A DNA stretch of 21,216 nt. Origin: Paracoccaceae bacterium (GTDB taxonomy: Bacteria > Pseudomonadota > Alphaproteobacteria > Rhodobacterales > Rhodobacteraceae). The position numbers were made by a program, and so were the translations under genes. Shown piece by piece: positions 13,114 through 20,679 of the stretch. The DNA is taken from positions 1 through 21,216 of the forward strand of contig WFTU01000448.1 in NCBI GenBank assembly GCA_015485375.1, in the 5' to 3' direction. How positions within the stretch are numbered: position 1 is the first letter of the stretch; every line of letters starts with the position of its first letter. Below the pieces are notes generated by a model. The model was not told where the DNA came from. It did not search any database and saw only the letters and a list, made by a program, of their open reading frames with translations.

Positions 13114-14159
13114 GCCAGGTCCAGTATCTCGAAGTCGATGCGGATGGCGAGGACCAGCGCCTCGATCGCTGGTTCCGCCGGATTTTTCCGCATATTCCGC
13201 AGGGGCGGATCGAAAAGATGTGCCGCAAGGGCGAGATTCGTGTTGATGGCGGGCGGGTGAAAACCTCGACCCATCTGGCCGAGGGGCAAAAGGTGCGGAT
13301 CCCGCCGCTGCCGACCGCGGACGAGACGCAGCGCAAGCGCGCGGAACACAGTGCCGTTTCCGATGCGGATGCGGAGATGATCCGCAACTGCGTGATCTAC
13401 AAGGACGACGATATTATCGTGCTGAACAAACCGGCGGGATTGCCGGTGCAGGGAGGCTCGGGCCAGACGCGCCATATCGACGGTCTGGCCGAGGCGTTGA
13501 CGTTCGGAAACGACAGAAAGCCGCGGTTGGTGCATCGGCTGGACAAGGACACCTCCGGCGTTCTGCTGCTGGCCCGTAACGGGCGCGCGGCCAAGGGTTT
13601 GGCGAAGGCGTTTCAGGACAAGACCACGCAGAAAATCTACTGGGCGCTGGTGGCGGGGCATCCCGAACAGAATATCGGCACCATCCGGTTCGGTCTGGTG
13701 AAACAATCCGGTCACGGCCCCAATAATGCGGGCGAGAAGATGGTGTGCATTCCGCCGAACAAGATCGACGAAACGCCGGGGGCCAAGCGCGCCACCACGG
13801 ATTTTGTGGTGATCGAGAGCGTCGGCAAGCGCGCCACATGGGTCGGCCTTGCGCCGATCACCGGCCGCACACACCAGCTGCGCGCGCATATGGCCGAGAT
13901 AGGCTGCCCGATTGCGGGGGATGGCAAATACGGCGGTTCCTCGCAAGTGAACGAGGGCGAGGGCTGGGGCGCGCAGCTTGGCGGTGCTATCAGCCGCAAA
14001 ATGCACCTGCACGCGCGATCGATCTCTCTGAAACACCCGCTTACCGGCAAGGAGATGTTCTTCGAGGCGCCGTTGCCGGAGCATATGCAGCGCACTTGGG
14101 AATTCTTCGGCTGGGATCTGAAGTGGGCACCGAAAAACCCGTTCGAGATTTACGAATGA
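13110..14159 (+). CDS. rluC: 23S rRNA pseudouridine synthase, RluC/RluD type
   Basis: RluA-family enzymes isomerise uridine to pseudouridine in RNA; RluC modifies three sites in 23S rRNA. The 349-aa product has an N-terminal S4-type RNA-binding region (about 16-65, including QRLDRWFRRIFPHIPQGRIE). The catalytic motif HRLDKDTSG (142-150) makes Asp145 the expected nucleophile. GRTHQLRAHMAEIGCPIAGD follows in the C-terminal half. It overlaps crcB by 4 nt and the following HAD gene by 4 nt, so the three are translationally coupled. RluC is preferred over RluD because of the CRKGEIRVDGGRVK-type S4 region and length, with modest certainty. Confidence 0.9.
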   Translation: MSQVQYLEVDADGEDQRLDRWFRRIFPHIPQGRIEKMCRKGEIRVDGGRVKTSTHLAEGQKVRIPPLPTADETQRKRAEHSAVSDADAEMIRNCVIYKDDDIIVLNKPAGLPVQGGSGQTRHIDGLAEALTFGNDRKPRLVHRLDKDTSGVLLLARNGRAAKGLAKAFQDKTTQKIYWALVAGHPEQNIGTIRFGLVKQSGHGPNNAGEKMVCIPPNKIDETPGAKRATTDFVVIESVGKRATWVGLAPITGRTHQLRAHMAEIGCPIAGDGKYGGSSQVNEGEGWGAQLGGAISRKMHLHARSISLKHPLTGKEMFFEAPLPEHMQRTWEFFGWDLKWAPKNPFEIYE

Positions 14160-14830
14160 GCGGTTTGCGTCTGGTTGTGTTCGATATGGACGGCACCCTG
14201 ATCGATTCGCAGGCTTTTATCCTCGCGGCGATGAAACGGGCCTTTGCCAAGGCGGGTCTGCCCGCACCAAAGGATAGCGAGGTTCTGGCGATCGTCGGCC
14301 TGTCGCTGGAAGAGGCCGTCTCGACCATTGTTCCGCAACTGACGCCCCGCGAGGCCAGCGAAGCGGCGGATTTGTATCGCGAGAGTTTTATCGAATTGCG
14401 GGCAGAACGTGGTGGCGAGGCGACCTCGGCCCTTTACCCCGGCGCGCGGGCGGCGCTGGAGCGTTTGCACCGTCAGGACGAAACCCTGCTCGGCGTAGCT
14501 ACCGGCAAGGCGCGGCGCGGGCTGGACCATGCCTACAGTTCCCACGACCTCGGCCATTTTTTCGTGACCAGCCAGACGGCGGATGACCACCCGTCGAAAC
14601 CGCACCCCGCGATGCTGGAGCGGGCGCTCTACGAGACGGGATGCGAGGCGGAACGGGCGGTGATGATTGGCGATACGGAATTCGATATTGCCATGGGCAA
14701 CGCCGCCGGTTTTGCGACCATTGCGGTAAGCTGGGGCTACCACCCTCTGGAACGTCTGGCGCAGGCCGATTATCTGATTGACGATTTCGCCGCGCTTGAT
14801 GCGGTTCTGGATGATATCTGGAGAAGCTGA
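14156..14830 (+). CDS. HAD-superfamily phosphatase (phosphoglycolate phosphatase-like)
   Basis: The 224-aa product has all four HAD motifs: DMDGT (10-14, nucleophile Asp10 and acid/base Asp12), Thr116 in GVATGK, Lys148 in SKPHP, and GDTEFD (172-177). A helical cap of about 60-70 residues lies between motifs I and II, as in Gph-type phosphatases. The substrate cannot be told from sequence. The ATG at 14156 overlaps the rluC stop (ATGA), and the product starts MSGLRLVVFDMDGT, which fits the family. Much longer upstream reading is possible but lies inside rluC. The next gene follows one base after the stop. Confidence 0.9.
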   Translation: MSGLRLVVFDMDGTLIDSQAFILAAMKRAFAKAGLPAPKDSEVLAIVGLSLEEAVSTIVPQLTPREASEAADLYRESFIELRAERGGEATSALYPGARAALERLHRQDETLLGVATGKARRGLDHAYSSHDLGHFFVTSQTADDHPSKPHPAMLERALYETGCEAERAVMIGDTEFDIAMGNAAGFATIAVSWGYHPLERLAQADYLIDDFAALDAVLDDIWRS

Positions 14831-14831
14831 T

Positions 14832-15563
14832 ATGAACACCCCGCTCAACAAACGTTTCTGGACAGAGGTCTCGGTGGCTCGTGAAGATGACGGGTTTGCC
14901 GTTCTGCTCGACGGGCGCCCGTTAAAGACTCCGGCCAAGGCGGCGCTGCTGGCGCCGAATGAAGCGCTGGCGCAGGCTATTGCGGAAGAGTGGCAGGCGG
15001 TAGAGGAGAAAATCGATCCGCGCAAAATGCACCTGACCCGTTGTGCCAACGCGACGATCGACAAGGTTTTCAATGAACATGCATCGGTTGCCGCGATGCT
15101 GGCTGAATATGGTGCCACCGATTTGTTGTGCTATCGGGCCGAAAGTCCCGCGAGGCTCGCGCAACGACAGCAGGATGCGTGGGATCCCCTACTGGAGTGG
15201 CTGGAAAAAACGCACGGTGTTGAACTGAAAACCACCGCCGGAGTCATGCATATTCCCCAGTCCGAGGCAGGGCAGGCGAAGTTGCGCGAACTGGTGTTGG
15301 CGTTCGATCCGTGGCGTATGACCGCGCTGCATGATCTGGTGACGATATCCGGTTCTCTGGTTCTGGCGCTGGCGGTGGCGGAGAGGTATCTGTCTCCACC
15401 CGAAGCGTGGAAAATCGCGCAGATTGACGAGGCTTGGCAGGAAGAGCAGTGGGGCGTGGACGATGAATCGCGCGCTGCGGCCGAACTGAAGTATGGTGAT
15501 TTCCTGAAGGCGGCCCGATTGCTGGATTTATTGTCTGGTGCGAATCCCGAAACCACCAACTGA
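14832..15563 (+). CDS. ATP12-family chaperone for F1-ATPase assembly
   Basis: ATP12 proteins bind free F1 alpha subunits during ATP synthase assembly in mitochondria; alphaproteobacterial homologues are presumed to act similarly. The 243-aa product has the family features FWTEVSVAREDDGFAVLLDGRPLKTPAK (split here as FWTEVSVA, about residues 9-16, and LLDGRPLKTPAK, about 25-36), EEWQAVEEKIDPRKMHLTR (about 52-70) and YGATDLLCYRAESP (about 92-105). The C-terminal WGVDDE segment is also present. ATG 14832 is used because the family begins close to KRFW and GGAGAAG precedes it inside the HAD gene; an upstream in-frame start at 14778 is rejected. It is the last gene of the crcB run. Confidence 0.93.
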   Translation: MNTPLNKRFWTEVSVAREDDGFAVLLDGRPLKTPAKAALLAPNEALAQAIAEEWQAVEEKIDPRKMHLTRCANATIDKVFNEHASVAAMLAEYGATDLLCYRAESPARLAQRQQDAWDPLLEWLEKTHGVELKTTAGVMHIPQSEAGQAKLRELVLAFDPWRMTALHDLVTISGSLVLALAVAERYLSPPEAWKIAQIDEAWQEEQWGVDDESRAAAELKYGDFLKAARLLDLLSGANPETTN

Positions 15564-15725
15564 GTCCCGAACTGATTCCTTCGGGCGCGATGTGTTTGTG
15601 CCGAAAATTGCGGCATCAAGGTCCGCGAGATGCAAAAAAATTGTTCTGGCGCGAAAAAAGTACAAGTTCGGAAAATCAATTCATCCTGCTGATTATTGCT
15701 ATCAGCAGCGGTTATGCAATCATAT

Positions 15726-15744
15726 TGGTCAGACGTGCTGACCA
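15726..15744. promoter_or_regulatory. Operator-like palindrome, site 1
   Basis: TGGTCAGACGTGCTGACCA is a palindrome with perfect 7-bp arms around ACGTG. A near copy (16 of 19 identical) lies at 15935-15953. The TCA-N7-TGA core fits the T-N11-A pattern recognised by many LysR-type regulators, but no regulator gene is in the window. It lies about 370 bp before bztA. Confidence 0.5.
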
Positions 15745-15847
15745 TATTACCCGTACCCATTCACCGAATAGTGTTGCGCTATACGCAAAGCGCTTGCAGG
15801 CTGGCTCTGTGTGGCAATGGTGTCTGCGGAGCTTCCAGTCAGACAGG

Positions 15848-15856
15848 TTATCCACA
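15848..15856 (+). promoter_or_regulatory. DnaA box (perfect TTATCCACA)
   Basis: TTATCCACA is the strongest-affinity DnaA box sequence. A GANTC site (GACTC, 15858-15862), the CcrM methylation target in alphaproteobacteria, starts two bases after it. An 8-of-9 match in the opposite orientation lies at 15925-15933. A single perfect 9-mer has a sizeable chance of occurring at random in 21 kb, so function is uncertain. Confidence 0.35.
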
Positions 15857-15924
15857 TGACTCCTTTGATTATTTCGAGACACGCCTATGGGTACTACCGT
15901 GTAGCGTGTGTGATCAGGCGACGG

Positions 15925-15933
15925 TGAGGATAA
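15925..15933 (-). promoter_or_regulatory. Near-match DnaA box (TTATCCTCA on the minus strand)
   Basis: It matches TTATCCACA at 8 of 9 positions and faces the perfect box 68 bp away. It almost abuts the second operator-like site. Matches of this quality are expected a few times in a window of this size, so it counts only because of its neighbour. Confidence 0.2.
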
Positions 15934-15934
15934 A

Positions 15935-15953
15935 TGGTCATACTTGCTGACTA
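15935..15953. promoter_or_regulatory. Operator-like palindrome, site 2
   Basis: TGGTCATACTTGCTGACTA matches site 1 at 16 of 19 positions in the same orientation. Its arms TGGTCA and TGACTA are imperfectly symmetrical. A further half-site, TTGACCA (15976-15982), lies 3' of it. Spacing between the starts of the two full sites is 209 bp, about 20 helical turns. It lies about 155 bp before the bztA start. Confidence 0.5.
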
Positions 15954-16109
15954 ATCGACGTTCTGCGTGTTTCGCTTGACCAAACACTCAACAATTGTTC
16001 AAACTGCCGGGGTTGCGTCCCTTGCGGTCGCGCGATCTAAATTCAGTTCCGGTTGCAAGACCGGTATTCGGCCCGGAATCAATTCGGGCATCACCAGGAT
16101 GAGGTAAAA

Positions 16110-17129
16110 ATGAAAAACACTGTATTCTTTGGCACAGTCGCTGCTGCTGCCAGTCTCGCAGCAGGTCTGGCTTCCGCCGGCACGCTCGATGACGTAAAGG
16201 CAAAAGGCGAACTGGCTTGTGGCGTATCCACCGGTCTCGTGGGCTTCGCTGCTCCGGATGCGAACGGTAACTGGGAAGGCTTCGACGTTTCTGTATGTCG
16301 CGCCGTTGCAGCCGCTGTTCTGGGTGACGCGAACGCTGTTAAATTCGTTCCGACAACCGGTAAAACCCGCTTCACCGCGCTGGCTTCCGGCGAAATCGAC
16401 ATGCTGGCCCGTAACACTACATGGACCTTCTCCCGCGATGTTGACCTGAAGTTCACCTTCGTTGGCGTCAACTACTATGACGGCCAGGGCTTCATGGTTC
16501 CCAAAGAGCTGGGTGTAGGCTCCGCGAAAGAACTCGATGGCGCAACTGTTTGTATCCAGACAGGTACCACCACCGAGCTGAACCTCGCTGACTACTTCCG
16601 TTCCAACGGCATGTCCTACGAGCCGGTTCCGATTGAAACCAACGCAGAAGCCCAGCAGCAGTTCCTGGCTGGCGCTTGTGACGTGTTCACCACAGACGCT
16701 TCCGGCCTGGCCGCGACTCGTGCGACTTTCGAAAATGCAGACGACTACATGCTGCTGCCGGAAATCATCTCCAAAGAGCCGCTCGGTCCGCTCGTACGTC
16801 AGGGTGACGAACAGTGGGGCGATATCGTTCGCTGGACTCTGAACGCACTGATCACAGCTGAAGAGCTGGGTGTGACTTCTGCCAACCTCGACGAAATGTC
16901 TGCCGGTACCAACAACCCGGAAATCAACCGTCTGCTCGGCACCGAAGGTGACCTCGGCGGTATGTTCGGCCTCGACAAAGAGTGGGCCAAACGTGCGATT
17001 GCCGTTTCCGGCAACTACGGCGAGATCTTCGAGAAAAACATCGGCGAAAACACTGCAATCGGTCTGGCCCGTGGCCTGAACGCACAGTGGAAACAGGGTG
17101 GTCTGATCTACTCCCCGCCGTTCCGTTGA
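16110..17129 (+). CDS. bztA: Periplasmic glutamate/glutamine/aspartate/asparagine-binding protein BztA (AapJ)
   Basis: This is the substrate-binding component of a general L-amino-acid ABC importer of the polar amino-acid uptake family. The 339-aa product begins with a signal peptide (MKNTVFFGTVAAAASLAAGLASA, given here to residue 23; probable cleavage after ASA at 21-23). The mature part has TLDDVKAKGELACGVSTG, WEGFDVSVCRAVAAAV, TRFTALASGEIDMLARNTTW and TGTTTELNLADYFR, typical of AapJ/BztA. ATG 16110 is chosen over 16053 because it starts the signal peptide and GAGG (16101-16104) precedes it. It is followed by a hairpin, then bztBCD. Confidence 0.95.
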   Translation: MKNTVFFGTVAAAASLAAGLASAGTLDDVKAKGELACGVSTGLVGFAAPDANGNWEGFDVSVCRAVAAAVLGDANAVKFVPTTGKTRFTALASGEIDMLARNTTWTFSRDVDLKFTFVGVNYYDGQGFMVPKELGVGSAKELDGATVCIQTGTTTELNLADYFRSNGMSYEPVPIETNAEAQQQFLAGACDVFTTDASGLAATRATFENADDYMLLPEIISKEPLGPLVRQGDEQWGDIVRWTLNALITAEELGVTSANLDEMSAGTNNPEINRLLGTEGDLGGMFGLDKEWAKRAIAVSGNYGEIFEKNIGENTAIGLARGLNAQWKQGGLIYSPPFR

Positions 17130-17145
17130 TCTGAACGACACTATC

Positions 17146-17170
17146 TGGGGCGCGCCATCGGTGCGCCCCA
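17146..17170 (+). terminator. Hairpin after bztA (leaky terminator or stabiliser)
   Basis: TGGGGCGCGCC (17146-17156) pairs with GGTGCGCCCCA (17160-17170), an 11-bp stem with one G-T wobble and a 3-nt loop. A T-rich stretch (TTCTTTAATTTTT) begins about 10 nt later. A stem-loop just after the binding-protein gene is a common way to make binding protein exceed the membrane components by protecting the upstream RNA end and stopping part of the transcripts. Confidence 0.6.
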
Positions 17171-17270
17171 AGCATATCTTCTTTAATTTTTCCGAACCCG
17201 CCGCAGCAGACAGAGGGGAATAACCCTTCGCAAAGTATCTGGGCAGGTTTATCCGCAGGAGGGGAGAGCC

Positions 17271-18488
17271 ATGTCAATGGCTGACCAGAAGGCAAACCAG
17301 TCGTTCAGTCTGGGGATGCTGATTTATGATACGCGCTATCGCGCGATGACCATTCAGGTGGTTGCATTGATTCTGTTCATGCTGGGCGCCGCCTGGCTGG
17401 TGAACAATGCCGCACAAAACCTTGCCGCGCTGGGCAAGCCGCTGAGCTTCGGGTTTCTGGCACAGCCGGCGGGATACGATATCAACCAGCGCCTGATTGA
17501 ATATACATCCCAGAGCACCAACGGCCGTGCCGCGCTTGTCGGCTTGCTGAACACGCTCCTTGTGGCCTTTCTCGGCTGCCTGCTGGCGACGCTCCTCGGG
17601 GTGATCATCGGTGTTCTGCGCCTGTCGAAGAACTGGCTGGTTTCGCGCCTGATGACTGTCTACATCGAGATTTTTCGCAACGTGCCGGTCCTTTTGTGGA
17701 TCGTGTTCTCGATGGCTATTTTTATCGAAAGTTTTCCGGCGCCACGCGAGTTTCGCGGAGCGAACGCCACGGCCTCGATGGTGCTGAACGATACCGTCGC
17801 TTTCACCAACCGCGGGGTCTATATTCCCAAGGTGGTGTTCGACAACGGCTCTATTGTCGTTATTCTGGTCTTTCTGGCTTCTCTGGTCGGGATTTGGGCC
17901 TTTGGGCGCTGGTCGCGTAAACGTCAGGAAGAAACCGGACAGATATTGCCAAATTTCTGGATCAAACTCGGTATCTTCTTTGTTCCGGCAATCATCGCTC
18001 AACTCGTGATGGGGAGCCCGATCAGTCTGACATACCCCGAGTTGAAGGGCTTCAACTTCGCCGGCGGTTTGCATCTCAGAAACTCTCTGATTTCGCTTTG
18101 GCTGGCGCTGTCGCTCTATACGGCGGCGTTTATTGCCGAAGCCGTGCGCGCGGGGATCATGGCTATCTCGAAAGGCCAGACAGAGGCTGCCGCAGCGCTG
18201 GGGCTTCGCTCCAACCGGATCATGCAGCTGGTTGTTCTGCCGCAGGCCATGCGGGTTATTATTCCGCCGCTGATTTCGCAGTATCTCAATCTGACCAAAA
18301 ACTCCTCACTGGCGATTGCCGTGGGGTATATGGACATCACCGGCACCCTGGGCGGCATTACGCTGAACCAGACAGGTCGCGAGATGGAATCGGTTCTGTT
18401 GCTGATGTTGATTTATCTTGCGATTTCGTTGTCGATTTCGACGGTGATGAACATTTACAACAACTCCGTAGCGCTTAAGGAGCGGTAA
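17271..18488 (+). CDS. bztB: Amino-acid ABC transporter permease BztB (AapQ)
   Basis: This is one of two inner-membrane permease subunits. The 405-aa product has a first hydrophobic segment near residues 24-46 and a long periplasmic stretch. The His/Glu/Gln-type permease core follows in the second half, with a typical EAA loop (EAVRAGIMAISKGQTEAAAA, about 288-307, then LGLRSNR) that contacts the ATPase. The 400-residue length with extra N-terminal segments is characteristic of AapQ/BztB and not of short polar amino-acid permeases. AGGAGG (17257-17262) supports ATG 17271; ATG 17277 is an alternative. Only one base separates it from bztC. Confidence 0.94.
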   Translation: MSMADQKANQSFSLGMLIYDTRYRAMTIQVVALILFMLGAAWLVNNAAQNLAALGKPLSFGFLAQPAGYDINQRLIEYTSQSTNGRAALVGLLNTLLVAFLGCLLATLLGVIIGVLRLSKNWLVSRLMTVYIEIFRNVPVLLWIVFSMAIFIESFPAPREFRGANATASMVLNDTVAFTNRGVYIPKVVFDNGSIVVILVFLASLVGIWAFGRWSRKRQEETGQILPNFWIKLGIFFVPAIIAQLVMGSPISLTYPELKGFNFAGGLHLRNSLISLWLALSLYTAAFIAEAVRAGIMAISKGQTEAAAALGLRSNRIMQLVVLPQAMRVIIPPLISQYLNLTKNSSLAIAVGYMDITGTLGGITLNQTGREMESVLLLMLIYLAISLSISTVMNIYNNSVALKER

Positions 18489-18489
18489 T

Positions 18490-19782
18490 ATGAAAAATAT
18501 ATCTTATGTCCGCACCGAAATGCTGCCCGAGCAGGATCCGCCGCTTGGCGAAACCGGTGCTATCAAATGGGTGAAGGAAAACCTGTTTTCCGGCTGGTTC
18601 AACACCATTCTTACCCTTCTGGGGTTGGGGGCAGTGTTCTTCATTCTTGCGGAATCCCTGCCTTGGCTGCTGGACAGCACCTGGAACGCGGATTCCCTGA
18701 ACGAGTGTCGCGAGCTTGCCTCCGGCGCCTGCTGGGCGGTTATCAACGAACGATTCCCGCAGCTTATTTTCGGGTTCTATCCGAATGGTGAAGGAGGCTC
18801 GACCGACGAGCGTTGGCGCGTCATTCTGGCATTTGTGCTGCTGCTGGTTGCTGTTGCGCCGGTTCTGTTCGACAAGCTGCCGCGCAAAATGGTTTGGTTC
18901 TCCGCAGTGTATCCGTTCCTCGGGTTCTGGCTGCTTTGGGGTGGTACGATCTGGGGGCCTCTGATGGCTATTGCCGGTTTCGCTATCGCCTATCTTCTGT
19001 ATCGCGTGCTTGCGCCGATAGCGGGTAACCTGACAGCGGTTATAGTATCAATACTGGGGCCGATCATCTGGTGGCTGTTCCTTGCGGGACCGCTTGCCGG
19101 TGCTCTAGGCGACATCGCTCCGATCGGCTTGCAGGAAGTGCCTTCCTCGAAATTCGGTGGATTGGCGCTTTCGCTGACCATTGGTGTTTCCGGTATCGCG
19201 CTGTCCTTCCCGCTCGGCGTGTTGCTTGCGCTGGGTCGCCAGTCGAACCTGTTCATCATCAAGACGCTCTCCGTCGGGTATATCGAGTTTATTCGCGGCG
19301 TGCCGCTGATTACCCTGCTGTTCGTGGCGTCGGTTCTTCTGAACTACTTCCTGCCGCCGGGTACCAACTTCGATATCATCCTGCGTGTGGTCATCATGGT
19401 GACGCTGTTCTCGGCTGCCTATATGGCCGAGGTGATCCGTGGCGGTCTCGCGGCCTTGCCGCGTGGCCAGTATGAAGCGGCCGATGCGCTCGGTCTGGAT
19501 TACTGGAAAGCCAACCGGCTGATCATCATGCCGCAGGCACTCAAAATCGCAATCCCCGGCATCGTGGGTACCTTTATCGGCCTGTTCAAGGATACGACGC
19601 TCGTGTCCATCATCGGTCTCATGGATCCGCTGGCGCTTACCAACGCCATCCGTGCCGACCAGGACTGGAACGGTATCGTATGGGAACTCTACCTGTTCGT
19701 AGCGCTCATGTTCTGGGTCTTCACATTCTCCATGTCCCGCTATTCGATGTATCTGGAGCGCAAGCTTCAGACCGGACACTAA
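18490..19782 (+). CDS. bztC: Amino-acid ABC transporter permease BztC (AapM)
   Basis: This is the second permease subunit, pairing with BztB. The 430-aa product has several N-terminal hydrophobic segments, including an additional central group (about 110-200). The conserved permease core follows, with the EAA loop AEVIRGGLAALPRGQYEAAD (about 310-329) and LGLDYWKANRLIIMPQALK after it. Length fits the BztC/AapM family. The start lies 1 nt after the bztB stop, with AAGGAGCGG inside the bztB end as ribosome binding site, so the two permeases are translationally coupled in what should be a 1:1 ratio. Confidence 0.95.
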   Translation: MKNISYVRTEMLPEQDPPLGETGAIKWVKENLFSGWFNTILTLLGLGAVFFILAESLPWLLDSTWNADSLNECRELASGACWAVINERFPQLIFGFYPNGEGGSTDERWRVILAFVLLLVAVAPVLFDKLPRKMVWFSAVYPFLGFWLLWGGTIWGPLMAIAGFAIAYLLYRVLAPIAGNLTAVIVSILGPIIWWLFLAGPLAGALGDIAPIGLQEVPSSKFGGLALSLTIGVSGIALSFPLGVLLALGRQSNLFIIKTLSVGYIEFIRGVPLITLLFVASVLLNYFLPPGTNFDIILRVVIMVTLFSAAYMAEVIRGGLAALPRGQYEAADALGLDYWKANRLIIMPQALKIAIPGIVGTFIGLFKDTTLVSIIGLMDPLALTNAIRADQDWNGIVWELYLFVALMFWVFTFSMSRYSMYLERKLQTGH

Positions 19783-19800
19783 TCAGGAGCTATTAATAAA

Positions 19801-20589
19801 ATGTCTACTGCTACTCAAAAAGAAGTCGACCGTTCCGGCATGCAAGTGTCCGACGAAGTCGCGATCCAGATCACGGATATGAACAAATGGTATGGTGCCT
19901 TTCACGTTTTGCGTGACATCAACCTGACCGTCTATCGCGGGGAACGTATTGTTGTGGCCGGTCCTTCCGGATCCGGCAAATCGACGCTGATCCGTTGTAT
20001 CAACCGTCTGGAAGAGCACCAGAAGGGCCAGATCATTGTCGACGGGACCGAGTTGACCTCGGACCTGAAAAACATCGACAAGATCCGGCGCGAGGTTGGT
20101 ATGGTGTTCCAGCACTTCAACCTGTTTCCGCATCTGACCATTCTGGAAAACTGCACGCTTGCGCCGATCTGGGTGCGCAAAACGCCCAAGAAAGAGGCCG
20201 AGGAAATTGCAATGCATTTCCTCGAAAAGGTGAAAATCCCCGAGCAGGCGCTGAAATATCCGGGCCAGCTTTCGGGTGGCCAGCAGCAGCGTGTGGCAAT
20301 CGCCCGTTCGCTCTGCATGAAGCCGCGCATTATGCTGTTCGACGAACCGACATCGGCCCTTGACCCCGAGATGATCTCGGAAGTTCTGGACACGATGGTG
20401 GAACTCGCCGAAGAAGGCATGACCATGATCGTGGTGACCCACGAGATGGGCTTTGCCCGTAAAGTGGCCAACCGCGTTATCTTCATGGATGCCGGCCAGA
20501 TCGTGGAGCAGAACGAGCCGGAAGAGTTCTTCAACAATCCGCAGAACGAACGCACCAAACTGTTCCTGAGCCAGATTCTGGGACACTGA
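19801..20589 (+). CDS. bztD: Amino-acid ABC transporter ATP-binding protein BztD (AapP)
   Basis: This is the cytoplasmic ATPase that drives the importer. The 262-aa product has Walker A GPSGSGKST (54-62), the Q-loop in MVFQHFNLFPHLT (Gln104), the ABC signature LSGGQQQR (157-164), Walker B IMLFDEP (177-183), D-loop SALD (185-188) and switch His214 in VVTHEMGFAR. All catalytic elements are intact. An extra 20-residue N-terminus precedes the ABC domain. It lies 18 nt after bztC with AGGAG as ribosome binding site, completing the four-gene transporter operon. Confidence 0.96.
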   Translation: MSTATQKEVDRSGMQVSDEVAIQITDMNKWYGAFHVLRDINLTVYRGERIVVAGPSGSGKSTLIRCINRLEEHQKGQIIVDGTELTSDLKNIDKIRREVGMVFQHFNLFPHLTILENCTLAPIWVRKTPKKEAEEIAMHFLEKVKIPEQALKYPGQLSGGQQQRVAIARSLCMKPRIMLFDEPTSALDPEMISEVLDTMVELAEEGMTMIVVTHEMGFARKVANRVIFMDAGQIVEQNEPEEFFNNPQNERTKLFLSQILGH

Positions 20590-20593
20590 TATT

Positions 20594-20612
20594 TTGCCCC
20601 CGCGCGGGGCAA
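20594..20612. repeat. Hairpin after bztD
   Basis: TTGCCCC (20594-20600) pairs with GGGGCAA (20606-20612), a 7-bp stem with a 5-nt loop (CGCGC), 4 nt after the bztD stop. No T-run follows, so alone it is a poor terminator. With the next inverted repeat it probably ends the bzt transcript. Confidence 0.4.
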
Positions 20613-20625
20613 TTGAGAACTGGAA

Positions 20626-20655
20626 GGGCGCGACTGGCTATGCTATGTCGCGCCC
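20626..20655. terminator. 9-bp inverted repeat between bztD and argS
   Basis: GGGCGCGAC (20626-20634) pairs perfectly with GTCGCGCCC (20647-20655) around a 12-nt loop, followed by the T-rich AATCTCTTTT. This may be the bztABCD terminator. The loop contains GCTATG, which resembles -10 elements, so it may instead overlap an argS promoter. The two readings are not separable from sequence. Confidence 0.45.
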
Positions 20656-20679
20656 AATCTCTTTTGCAGGACCGATCGC

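Larger units (their letters stand above)
15564..16109. other. 546-nt intergenic region upstream of bztA
   Basis: No gene is supported. A few reading frames of 84-91 codons exist on both strands, but they have no ribosome binding site or recognisable product. The region appears less GC-rich than its surroundings. It contains a weak hairpin after the ATP12 gene (CCCGAA 15566-15571 with TTCGGG 15580-15585), two 19-bp operator-like sites, a DnaA box and a near-match. A TTGACC (15976-15981) without a clear -10, and a 10-bp palindrome AACAATTGTT (15990-15999), are also present. A hairpin (16071-16075 with 16085-16089) lies close to the bztA start. Confidence 0.7.

Noticed and set aside
13745..14155. 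Upstream extension of the HAD phosphatase frame inside rluC
   Set aside because: The extension runs antagonistically in another frame of rluC with no HAD-related sequence, and DMDGT must lie near the N-terminus.
15590..15987. Overlapping reading frames of 84-91 codons on both strands in the gap before bztA
   Set aside because: They have no ribosome binding site, no recognisable protein features, odd composition, and overlap the palindromic sites; more likely chance open frames in non-coding DNA.
15976..16004. TTGACC followed by TTCAAA/TCAAAC as the bztA promoter
   Set aside because: The -35 is good but no spacing of 16-18 nt gives a credible -10; the bztA promoter remains unassigned.
17249..17257. 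TTATCCGCA, a third DnaA-box-like sequence before bztB
   Set aside because: It is an 8-of-9 match overlapping the bztB ribosome binding site; matches of this quality are expected several times by chance in the window.
20613..20647. TTGAGA with GCTATG or TATGCT as an argS promoter
   Set aside because: Spacing is 19-20 nt and the -10 matches are poor; too uncertain to list as a feature.
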